Assembly: GCA_945906915.1 (NCBI GenBank)
Contig: CAMDSI010000143.1
Span: 1 to 5,585, forward strand
DNA: 5,585 bases
Source of the DNA: Spirosoma fluviale
Lineage (GTDB): Bacteria; Bacteroidota; Bacteroidia; Cytophagales; Spirosomataceae
Reading direction: 5' to 3'
Shown: positions 1 through 5,585 of the stretch, piece by piece
Position numbering within the stretch: position 1 is the first letter of the stretch
Layout of the letters: each line of letters opens with the position of its first letter
The notes under the pieces: generated by a model
What the model was told of the DNA's origin: nothing
Seen by the model: the letters and a program-made list of their open reading frames with translations, nothing else
Databases searched by the model: none
Position numbers and translations under genes: made by a program

Positions 1-908
1 ATGTCCACGTAATCCAGCAAGGGTAACAGGTGCGCGATGGCTGAGCAGCCGATGGTTGATTCCGTCATACAGCCCACCATGACTTTCAAGCCTAAGGTTC
101 TCGCTTTTTTGATCATCCGCAAGGCCGGCGTGAGTCCACCGCATTTCATCAGTTTGATGTTGATGCCGTGAAAATATCCGGCACATTTTTCTACATCGGA
201 TTCTAAAATACAGCTTTCGTCTGCAATAATAGGTAAAGTGGATTCCTTGTACACCCGTTTCATTCCGTCCCAATTGTCCGCTTTCAAGGGTTGTTCGATG
301 AATTCGACTCCTAATTTTTGCAGTTCAGGGGCGAAATAGATGGTTTGTTCGGGGGTCCAGGCGGTGTTTGCGTCGACCCGGAAAATGGCATTTGTTTCCT
401 GGCGCAGCGCTTCCACGATTTCTAAATCGTCGTCCGTGCCTAATTTGATTTTATAGAGAGGGAAGGGGGTCTCCTGCATTTTGGCCACCATCTTTTCTAC
501 TTTATCGATTCCGATTGTGTAGTCCGTGATGGGGTTATTGGAGATATCTAAATCCCAAATTTCATACAAGGGCTTGTTATGCGTCTTTCCCCACAGGTCC
601 CAATAGGCCACATCCAGCGCACAAAGTGCAAAAGGATGCTCGTCTAATAGGGTTTTAGACATCATCGCCCAAAAATCATGCGGATGAGGTAAAATATCGT
701 GTGGCAACAAATCGATAATCGACTCAATTTGCGCCTTCATTTTTTCCATCGTCACCCCGAAATAGGGGGTCTCGGTAGCTTCCCCAAAACCACTTTTTCC
801 ATGCCAACCTAATTCCACAATTAACGTGGGTTGCACATCTCTCGATTCATGTGTAATCGTGAATGTGTGCTTTAGTGGCAGATTGAAAGTATGTAGTTTC
901 AGTTCCAT
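1..908 (-). CDS. Dipeptide epimerase (L-Ala-D/L-Glu epimerase family, enolase superfamily), 3'-truncated
   Basis: This gene starts at ATG 908-906 and leaves the window after 302 complete codons, so the C-terminus is missing. It encodes a cytoplasmic enolase-superfamily enzyme of the muconate-lactonizing subgroup. The N-terminal capping domain spans about residues 1-125 and the TIM barrel follows. Visible active-site elements are the KxK base motif (K153-I-K155), the metal ligands D179 (RVDAN), E205 (EFIEQP) and D230 (ADES), and the opposite base K252 (INIKLMKCGG). A typical MVGCMTEST strand (277-285) follows. The sequence stops at DYVD, just where the substrate-binding DxD motif of dipeptide epimerases is expected, so that motif cannot be checked. 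Family members interconvert L-Ala-D-Glu and L-Ala-L-Glu in peptidoglycan recycling, but other dipeptide specificities are known, so the substrate is inferred. It lies 6 bp downstream of moeA with no clear ribosome-binding site, which suggests co-transcription. An o-succinylbenzoate synthase is less likely. Confidence 0.88.
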   Translation of the reverse strand, partial: MELKLHTFNLPLKHTFTITHESRDVQPTLIVELGWHGKSGFGEATETPYFGVTMEKMKAQIESIIDLLPHDILPHPHDFWAMMSKTLLDEHPFALCALDVAYWDLWGKTHNKPLYEIWDLDISNNPITDYTIGIDKVEKMVAKMQETPFPLYKIKLGTDDDLEIVEALRQETNAIFRVDANTAWTPEQTIYFAPELQKLGVEFIEQPLKADNWDGMKRVYKESTLPIIADESCILESDVEKCAGYFHGINIKLMKCGGLTPALRMIKKARTLGLKVMVGCMTESTIGCSAIAHLLPLLDYVD

Positions 909-914
909 ACAGGC

Positions 915-2051
915 TTATTTGAGTGGAATATAGGGCAATTTCTTTGATTTATCACCCGCTTTTTGCCAAACCAAACCATCCGCTCTCGACCAAGAAATAA
1001 GGTCACTTGAGCCATTGTGCGCCAATACCTCACCATTTTCAACCGGAATCCACTGATCTAATTCTGCCGATGGTTTAGGCAAGAATTTAATTTCTTTAAC
1101 GGAGTATTCAGCCCATTCACCCGATACCCAAGGAAGGAAATAGACCCAGAAACAAGTGAGGGTTGAAATGGGATTGCCTGGGAAGGCAAACACTACTTTT
1201 CCGTCATGACGCGTGGCCACTAATAAAGGTTTTCCTGGTTTTTGGGAAATTTTATGAAATACGGTTTCAAATCCAGCTTCCGCTAAAACACTCGGAACTA
1301 AATCTTTTTTACCGGCTGAAACACCTCCAGATAATAAAATAATATCATTTGATTCGAGGGCTTTGTCGATACTCGACTTTATTTTTTCTGCGGAATCCGC
1401 TAAATGGCTCGAATTAGCTTTAAAGCCTTTGGACAATAAAACTGACTTCAACATCATCACATTTGAACTGCGAATTTGGTGATCAGCTGGAGTTTCATGT
1501 AATCCCACAATTTCATCCCCAGTAGAGAAAATATGAACGTGAGGCTTTGATTCCACTTCAATATGAGCTTTTCCGACCGTCGCAGCAATAGCAATTTCGA
1601 CTGGACCGATTTTCGTTCTTTTCTTTACTAAAATGCTTCCTGCTTCTGCGTCAGCGCCTTGCAAGTGAATGAATTGCCCTTTTTCTAACGGAGTTTTACC
1701 GATATAGCTAGCAATTTTTTTCTCTATTTTAAGGTCTTCGATTTTGATAATCGCTTCTGTACCCCGAGGAGCCGTAGCACCTGTCATGATTTCCAAAGCC
1801 CCATCCATCTTTTTAATCGCTTTCGCAGGTTCTCCAGCAAATAAAATACCTTCGATTTTCCAGGTAGGAGCACTAATGTCTTTTACAGCGATTCCGTCCA
1901 TCATGACGCGATCAAAAGGAGGGAAGTCACGATCTGCCACTATTTTCTCGGCGATATTCATTCCCAAAGTCTTAGCCAATGGCATTTTCTCTGTTCGGAA
2001 TGGGATAGTGATGTTTTTAAGGAGTTCAATCGCTTCAAGTGGGCTGATCAT
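915..2051 (-). CDS. moeA: Molybdopterin molybdenumtransferase MoeA
   Basis: MoeA inserts molybdenum from molybdate into adenylylated molybdopterin, the last common step of Mo-cofactor synthesis in the cytoplasm. The protein is 378 aa, somewhat shorter than the roughly 400-411 aa of familiar homologues. Family marks in order are DFPPFDRVMMDGIA (42-55, with the key Asp D52), AGEPA (72-76), IMTGATAPRGTEAIIKIED (88-106), GAD (D134), STGDEI (176-181), D219, SGGVSAGKKD (241-250), the KPGKP loop (271-275) and FPGNPIS (290-296). A short C-terminal beta domain follows from about residue 310. The Arg usually found just before the G-x-D segment (RxxGxD) is replaced by H129/Q131, while the Asp is kept. 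The start at 2051 gives the normal family N-terminus (ISPLEAIELL). It is divergent from moaC across 84 bp, and its stop lies 6 bp before the dipeptide epimerase start, so the two are probably one transcript. Confidence 0.95.
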   Translation of the reverse strand: MISPLEAIELLKNITIPFRTEKMPLAKTLGMNIAEKIVADRDFPPFDRVMMDGIAVKDISAPTWKIEGILFAGEPAKAIKKMDGALEIMTGATAPRGTEAIIKIEDLKIEKKIASYIGKTPLEKGQFIHLQGADAEAGSILVKKRTKIGPVEIAIAATVGKAHIEVESKPHVHIFSTGDEIVGLHETPADHQIRSSNVMMLKSVLLSKGFKANSSHLADSAEKIKSSIDKALESNDIILLSGGVSAGKKDLVPSVLAEAGFETVFHKISQKPGKPLLVATRHDGKVVFAFPGNPISTLTCFWVYFLPWVSGEWAEYSVKEIKFLPKPSAELDQWIPVENGEVLAHNGSSDLISWSRADGLVWQKAGDKSKKLPYIPLK

Positions 2052-2135
2052 GTGTAGGGTTTTATCGTATTTGTTAAATTTCGCTATTTTTTGCTAATTC
2101 TCCCGTATTTTTGTCTTCTAAATTTCAAATCAGCT
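2052..2135. promoter_or_regulatory. Divergent moeA/moaC control region
   Basis: These 84 A/T-rich bases must carry the promoters for both the minus-strand moeA unit and the plus-strand moaC unit, since both genes begin here. On the plus strand TATTTTTG at 2106-2113 matches the Bacteroidota -7 consensus TAnnTTTG exactly. It would place a transcript start near 2118-2120, giving a leader of about 16 nt before moaC. No TTTG sits at the expected 19-21 bp spacing upstream of it, so only half of the promoter is recognisable. No good match was found for the moeA direction. The words CGTATTT (2066-2072, 2104-2110) and TAAATTTC (2075-2082, 2119-2126) each occur twice in the same order. The region is too short for a Moco riboswitch, and no such hairpin is evident. 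Confidence 0.45.
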
Positions 2136-2609
2136 ATGTCAATTGACTTTTCTCACTTGCAATCGGATGGTACTCCAGGAATGGTGGATGTTAGTGCAAA
2201 AACGGATACGGTCCGTGAAGCGAAGGCACAATCCATCGTTTTTTTAGGAGCAGAAATAGTGCAACATTTTGAGGCTGCTGGCTGGCAAAACAAGAAAGGG
2301 AGCATTCTGCAAACCGCGGTTATTGCCGGTACGATGGCAGCTAAAAAGACGTCTGATTTGATTCCGCTTTGTCATCCACTTGGTTTAGATTCCTGTAAAT
2401 TTGAGACAGAGGTTTTAACTGATCAAATTGTAATTACCTGTATTTGTCGTTTAGAAGCGAAGACTGGCGTGGAAATGGAGGCCCTAATAGGTGCATCCAT
2501 AGCCGCATTAACCATTTACGATATGTGTAAATCGGTGTCCAAGGGTATCGTAATTAAAGAGACCAAATTGATTTCTAAATCCGGCGGAAAGTCCGATTTC
2601 AAAGCCTAA
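2136..2609 (+). CDS. moaC: Cyclic pyranopterin monophosphate synthase MoaC
   Basis: MoaC converts 3',8-cyclo-7,8-dihydro-GTP, the product of MoaA, into cyclic pyranopterin monophosphate in the first stage of Mo-cofactor synthesis. The 157-aa product has the normal family length and covers the whole single-domain fold. Diagnostic segments are GMVDVSAK (15-22), KKGSILQTAVIAGTMAAKKT (53-72), SDLIPLCHPL (73-82), AKTGVEMEAL (108-117) and the catalytic YDMCKS loop (128-133), where D129 and K132 correspond to the essential Asp/Lys pair of E. coli MoaC. ATG 2136 was chosen because MSIDFSHL is the usual N-terminus. A TTG further upstream at 2091 would add 15 residues (MLILPYFCLL...) that run through the probable promoter. 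The thiamine kinase gene follows after a single base, suggesting translational coupling. No moaA, moaE or moaD lies in the window. Confidence 0.96.
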   Translation: MSIDFSHLQSDGTPGMVDVSAKTDTVREAKAQSIVFLGAEIVQHFEAAGWQNKKGSILQTAVIAGTMAAKKTSDLIPLCHPLGLDSCKFETEVLTDQIVITCICRLEAKTGVEMEALIGASIAALTIYDMCKSVSKGIVIKETKLISKSGGKSDFKA

Positions 2610-2610
2610 A

Positions 2611-3264
2611 ATGTCCTCACACCATATCATTCGTGACAAACAAGAACCCGCACTCATTATAGCGAATGGGGAGGAGTGTGCGATGGATATGTTGGAACAA
2701 TTATTAGAATGGTCTCCTACGGTGGTGGTGTTAGATGGTGCTATTGCCCGCGTGATTTCTTTAGGGATCAAAGTGGATGTTTGGTTAGGCGATTTTGATC
2801 ATGCGCTCGAGAATGAATACAGTGACTATCCCTTGAAAAAAATACATACGCCGGATCAAAATTTAACCGATCTAGAAAAGGCTTTCGAATACTTGCTTGC
2901 CGAAGGATATCCTGCAGTAAATGTCGTTTGGGCTTCCGGTAGGCGAATGGATCATACCTTGAATAATTTTCATTCGATGGTGCGCTATGGCCGCTCGCTA
3001 AAAATTGTATTTTTTGACAATTATTCAACCTCCTATTTATTACCCTATACGTTCGAGAAATGGTATCCAGCTAAAACGCCTATTTCTTTACTGCCTTATG
3101 GTGAGGCAATTCAAGTGAAGTCGTCTGGTTTATTATACGATTTAAACCATCCGGTTTTGAAACTGGGGATACAAACGAGTTCAAGTAATGAAACCCGAGA
3201 AGATGGAATCGTGAAAATTACCTATGAAGATGGGGCGCTTATTTTGATGGAGTGCCACGATTAA
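2611..3264 (+). CDS. Thiamine diphosphokinase (thiamine pyrophosphokinase)
   Basis: This enzyme transfers pyrophosphate from ATP to thiamine to form the coenzyme thiamine diphosphate in the cytoplasm. The 217-aa product matches the usual length of the family. The N-terminal catalytic domain shows VVVLDGAIARV (38-48), the acidic Mg/ATP motif WLGDFD (58-63), NLTDLEKA (84-91) and the thiamine-site motif SGRRMDHTLNN (109-119). The C-terminal beta-sandwich domain shows ISLLPYG (158-164) and a TSSSNE (189-194) counterpart of the common G-x-SNE motif. Small departures are H64 where GDFDS normally has Ser, and S109 where a second Gly is usual. Neither removes a catalytic acid. The ATG at 2611 is one base after the moaC stop, so the two genes are probably co-translated. 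The last 26 bp overlap the convergent end of rarA. Confidence 0.92.
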   Translation: MSSHHIIRDKQEPALIIANGEECAMDMLEQLLEWSPTVVVLDGAIARVISLGIKVDVWLGDFDHALENEYSDYPLKKIHTPDQNLTDLEKAFEYLLAEGYPAVNVVWASGRRMDHTLNNFHSMVRYGRSLKIVFFDNYSTSYLLPYTFEKWYPAKTPISLLPYGEAIQVKSSGLLYDLNHPVLKLGIQTSSSNETREDGIVKITYEDGALILMECHD

Positions 3265-4483
3265 TTTTGTCCTGCTCTGATGGTTTATAAAAGACCGGTC
3301 GATTAGGCACCTCTGGAAAGTAATTCTGTTCCACCCAATTGCCTGGAAAATCATGCGGATATTTATAATCAGCACCATAATTCAAATCTTTCATCATTCT
3401 GGTGGGCGCATTGCGTAAATGTAAAGGCACGGGCAAATCCCCCGTTTGTTCTACATAGGCCATGGCTTTGTTGATGGCATTGTAGGCCGAATTACTTTTA
3501 GGGGAGGTAGCAAGATAAATTACTGTTTGAGATAAAATAATCCGGGATTCTGGATTGCCAATCACCCGAATCGAATCGAAACAAGATTGTGCTAATAAAA
3601 GGGCATTTGGATTCGCTAATCCAATATCTTCCGAGGCTAAAATCAACAGTCGACGACCGATAAATTCCAAAGATTCTCCACCCGCTAACATTCGAGCTAA
3701 CCAATAGACTGCCGCATCTGGATCTGATCCGCGAATCGATTTAATGAAAGCTGAAATGATATCATAATGCTGCTCACCGTCCTTGTCGTATTGTGCTAGA
3801 TTTTTCTGTAAACGTTCGGTGACTAATGCATTAGTGACCTCCAGAGAGTTACCTCCTTCCGTGGTGACTAATAATTCGAACAGATTCAAAAGTTTCCGAC
3901 CGTCGCCTCCTGAAAAATGGAATAAGGCGTCTGTTTCTGTGAGCGTTATAGTTTTGTTTGCAAATAGAGAATCGGTGGCGATGGCTTTTAGGAGCATTTG
4001 GTTTAAATGCTCATTCGAAAGGGATTCTAAGACGTAAACTTGGCAACGGGATAATAGGGCGGAGATAACTTCAAAGGACGGATTTTCTGTGGTAGCACCT
4101 ACTAAGGTGACGATTCCTTTTTCTACTGCATTTAACAAGGAATCCTGCTGCGATTTAGAGAAACGGTGAATCTCATCGATGAAAAGAATGGGGGATTGTG
4201 CCTCGAACATGCGATTTTTCTTAGCTAATTCGAGTGTTTCTCGGACGTCTTTTACGCCTGATTGGACTGCTGAAAGCGAATACATCGTCCGCTTTAATGC
4301 ACCTGATAATAAAGTGGCTAGCGTTGTTTTTCCGACCCCTGGAGGCCCCCAAAGAATGCAAGATGGTAAATGACCTGCCTCAATGGCCTTTCGCAGGGGC
4401 GCGTTAGATCCCACGACCTTTTCTTGGCCGATGTATTCATCTAAAGTAGTGGGGCGCATTCGTTCTGCGAGGGGCTGCATCAT
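3239..4483 (-). CDS. rarA: Replication-associated recombination protein A (RarA/MgsA AAA+ ATPase)
   Basis: RarA is the bacterial relative of yeast Mgs1 and human WRNIP1. It is a clamp-loader-like AAA+ ATPase that acts at stalled replication forks and interacts with single-stranded-DNA binding protein. The 414-aa protein begins with the family signature PLAERMRPTTLDEYIGQ (4-20). It has Walker A GPPGVGKT (46-53), Walker B LFIDEIH (100-106, acidic D103/E104), sensor 1 GATTENPSF (129-137), the arginine finger in LLSRC (R146) and sensor 2 in GGDGRK (R195). The C-terminal tetramerisation part carries SIRGSDPDAAVYWLARML (248-265) and later HLRNAPTRMMKDLNYG and a YKYPHDF motif. All ATPase residues are intact. 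A second Met directly follows the first, so the start could be 4480. The tail after VFYKPS is about 14 residues of low conservation and overlaps the thiamine kinase gene by 26 bp on the opposite strand. Confidence 0.95.
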   Translation of the reverse strand: MMQPLAERMRPTTLDEYIGQEKVVGSNAPLRKAIEAGHLPSCILWGPPGVGKTTLATLLSGALKRTMYSLSAVQSGVKDVRETLELAKKNRMFEAQSPILFIDEIHRFSKSQQDSLLNAVEKGIVTLVGATTENPSFEVISALLSRCQVYVLESLSNEHLNQMLLKAIATDSLFANKTITLTETDALFHFSGGDGRKLLNLFELLVTTEGGNSLEVTNALVTERLQKNLAQYDKDGEQHYDIISAFIKSIRGSDPDAAVYWLARMLAGGESLEFIGRRLLILASEDIGLANPNALLLAQSCFDSIRVIGNPESRIILSQTVIYLATSPKSNSAYNAINKAMAYVEQTGDLPVPLHLRNAPTRMMKDLNYGADYKYPHDFPGNWVEQNYFPEVPNRPVFYKPSEQDKINRGTPSK

Positions 4484-4557
4484 GATTCGAAGTTACGGGA
4501 TTTTTGTAAATTAGAAATAGAATTTGTAGCTTGAACAACTAATTAAACCTATCAAAT
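4484..4557. promoter_or_regulatory. Divergent rarA / isomerase spacer with weak promoter candidate
   Basis: These 74 bp separate two divergently transcribed genes and must serve as promoter region for both. On the plus strand TTTG (4503-4506) is followed after 20 bp by TAGCTTGA (4527-4534). This has the Bacteroidota TTTG-N19/21-TAnnTTTG layout, but the -7 element matches only four of its six fixed positions. It would give a leader of roughly 20 nt for the isomerase gene. An alternative TA-N3-TTTG at 4518-4526 is one base too long. A five-base inverted repeat (AAATT/AATTT) surrounds 4508-4525 and is probably fortuitous. No Shine-Dalgarno motif precedes either start codon. Confidence 0.3.
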
Positions 4558-5481
4558 ATGAATCATTCAAGACGTTCCTTTTTGCGCAATTCGGCCATGG
4601 GGCTGGGTGCCATTGCGTTTGCTTCTCCTGCCATGCAGGCTTTAGCAGCTGCTAAATACAAGAAATTAGTGGGAGTTCAGTTATACTCGGTAAGAGATGA
4701 TATGAAACGTGACCCACAATCCACCTTAACTGCTTTAGCAGAAATGGGGTATAAATATGTCGAACATGCGAATTACATCGACCGTAAATTTTACGGATGG
4801 GAGGCTAAAGAATTCAAAAAACGCCTAGATGATTTAGGGCTTAAAATGCCTTCAGGTCACACCGTGATGGGTAAAAAGCACTGGGATGAAGGGAAAAATG
4901 AATTCACCGATCTTTGGAAATATACCGTAGATGATGCCGCTATTTTAGGACAGGAATTAGTGATTAGTCCGTCCATCGATATGGCAATTCGCAAGGATAA
5001 AAATCTATTATTGAAGTACATGGATATTTTTAATAAATCAGGGGAGTTATGCCAAAAATCGGGCATGCGATTCGGCTACCACAACCATGATTTCGAATTC
5101 TCTGAGAAATTAGAGGGGGAATTATTATATGATATCATGTTAAATAACACGGATCCTACTTTAGTAGCTCAGCAATTAGACATAGGTAATATGATCAACG
5201 GTGGAGGAGTTCCTGCTGAAGTAATGAAGAAATTCCCAGGTCGTTTTGTATCGATGCACGTGAAAGATGAAGTGCCTTCATCAGCTGGACATGAGAAATT
5301 CGAATCCACTGTTTTAGGTAAAGGTTCCGGCCAAATCGATGTTCAAGCCTTAGTTAAATTAGGGGACAAAGAAGGAGGAACGAAACACTTTATTATTGAA
5401 CAAGAATCATACCAAGGATTAAAACCATTGGATTGCATGAAAGAAGATTTAGCGATCATGCGTGGATGGGGTTATAAATAA
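4558..5481 (+). CDS. Tat-exported sugar phosphate isomerase/epimerase-like TIM-barrel protein
   Basis: The 307-aa product belongs to the xylose-isomerase-like TIM-barrel family (sugar phosphate isomerase/epimerase, IolE-like). It starts with a clear twin-arginine signal: SRRSFLR (4-10), a hydrophobic stretch to about residue 23, and a likely cleavage site after AMQALA (25-30). It should therefore be folded in the cytoplasm and exported to the periplasm. The barrel begins with KLVGVQLYSVRDD (36-48). It contains GYHNHDFEF (173-181), QLDIGN (206-211, D208), SMHVKD (232-237, H234) and HFIIEQE (277-283, E281). These carry the candidate metal ligands of the family. The substrate cannot be read from the sequence. 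Exported relatives are common in Bacteroidota and often sit near carbohydrate-degrading genes, but none is visible here. The next gene starts 9 bp downstream and is also exported, so the two probably form one unit. Confidence 0.85.
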   Translation: MNHSRRSFLRNSAMGLGAIAFASPAMQALAAAKYKKLVGVQLYSVRDDMKRDPQSTLTALAEMGYKYVEHANYIDRKFYGWEAKEFKKRLDDLGLKMPSGHTVMGKKHWDEGKNEFTDLWKYTVDDAAILGQELVISPSIDMAIRKDKNLLLKYMDIFNKSGELCQKSGMRFGYHNHDFEFSEKLEGELLYDIMLNNTDPTLVAQQLDIGNMINGGGVPAEVMKKFPGRFVSMHVKDEVPSSAGHEKFESTVLGKGSGQIDVQALVKLGDKEGGTKHFIIEQESYQGLKPLDCMKEDLAIMRGWGYK

Positions 5482-5490
5482 AAAATTAGA

Positions 5491-5585
5491 ATGAAAAAAC
5501 TAGCTTTAATCACCTTATTAGCTGCGCCCTTTTTCGCGGACGCACAATCTTCGTTGAAACCAGTTATTGCGCAAAAAGCAGATGC
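5491..5585 (+). CDS. N-terminal fragment of a secreted protein (identity uncertain), truncated by window end
   Basis: Thirty-one complete codons are visible before the right edge. The product begins with a classical Sec signal peptide: MKK, then the hydrophobic LALITLLAAPFF, then a likely signal peptidase I site at ADA before Gln-19. No Cys follows the hydrophobic core, so it is not an obvious lipoprotein. The mature start reads QSSLKPVIAQKAD, which resembles the opening of exported M20-type amidohydrolase/peptidases in Bacteroidota, but 13 residues are not enough to assign a family. It follows the Tat-exported isomerase gene by 9 bp with an A-rich gap, which implies a shared transcript. Confidence 0.75.
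   Translation, partial: MKKLALITLLAAPFFADAQSSLKPVIAQKAD

Noticed and set aside
1744..2097. Plus-strand open frame of 117 codons antisense to the moeA 5' end
   Set aside because: It lies almost wholly opposite moeA, whose motifs are unambiguous. It has no recognisable domain and no promoter, so it is a shadow frame.
2091..2135. Upstream TTG start that would extend MoaC by 15 residues
   Set aside because: The extension is not family-like and crosses the probable -7 element at 2106-2113. ATG 2136 gives the normal MoaC N-terminus and length.
2052..2135. Possible Moco or TPP riboswitch before the Moco/thiamine genes
   Set aside because: The leader is too short and A/T-rich, and no THI-box or Moco-motif stem can be seen. 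The likely moaC leader is only about 16 nt.
2508..3028. Two minus-strand open frames (2508-2771 and 2768-3028) under moaC and the thiamine kinase gene
   Set aside because: Both lie opposite strongly supported genes and their translations show no family features. The 4-bp overlap between them looks operon-like but is coincidental.
3181..3378. Minus-strand 65-codon frame across the thiamine kinase/rarA junction
   Set aside because: It overlaps two real genes in other frames and shows no domain.
3498..3704. Minus-strand 68-codon frame inside rarA
   Set aside because: It is an alternate frame of a clearly coding region.
3783..4373. Plus-strand frames (3783-4037 and 4179-4373) antisense to rarA
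   Set aside because: They are antisense shadows of the AAA+ coding sequence. The second contains the reverse reading of the Walker A region.
4508..4525. AAATT/AATTT inverted repeat in the rarA/isomerase spacer as a possible operator or terminator
   Set aside because: The arms are only five A/T bases with no GC stem, which is expected by chance in such sequence.
4857..5066. Minus-strand 69-codon frame antisense to the isomerase gene
   Set aside because: It is a shadow of a well-supported TIM-barrel gene with no independent evidence.

Overview
The window looks like chromosomal DNA of a Bacteroidota bacterium, probably a Cytophagales-type aquatic lineage. The grounds are protein character (a Tat-exported sugar isomerase/epimerase with a YHNHDFEF core, and an enolase-superfamily dipeptide epimerase), moderate to low GC, gene starts preceded by A/T-rich sequence without clear Shine-Dalgarno motifs, and one exact TAnnTTTG (-7-type) match upstream of moaC. 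The genus cannot be fixed from this sequence alone.

Layout. Positions 1-908 (minus) hold a 3'-truncated dipeptide epimerase gene that runs off the left edge. Six bases upstream of it, also on minus, is moeA (915-2051). An 84-bp divergent intergenic region separates moeA from a plus-strand pair: moaC (2136-2609) and, one base later, a thiamine diphosphokinase gene (2611-3264). The kinase gene converges on and overlaps by 26 bp the end of a minus-strand rarA/mgsA AAA+ ATPase gene (3239-4483). A 74-bp divergent spacer follows, then a plus-strand gene for a Tat-signal sugar phosphate isomerase/epimerase-like protein (4558-5481). Nine bases after that begins a second exported protein (5491 onward), cut by the right edge.

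How the genes relate. moeA and moaC act in molybdenum cofactor synthesis, MoaC early (cPMP formation) and MoeA at the end (Mo insertion), and they share one control region. The thiamine diphosphokinase makes thiamine diphosphate and is probably co-transcribed with moaC. The dipeptide epimerase is probably co-transcribed with moeA; its usual role in peptidoglycan dipeptide recycling has no obvious link to Moco. RarA works at stalled replication forks and is unrelated to its neighbours. The last two genes look like a unit for exported proteins. Coding density is very high and every long ORF is explained by a known family. I see no RNA gene, insertion sequence, CRISPR array or phage gene, and no evidence for a novel multi-gene system. 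The points worth a second look concern gene pairing, overlap, composition and the shared control region.
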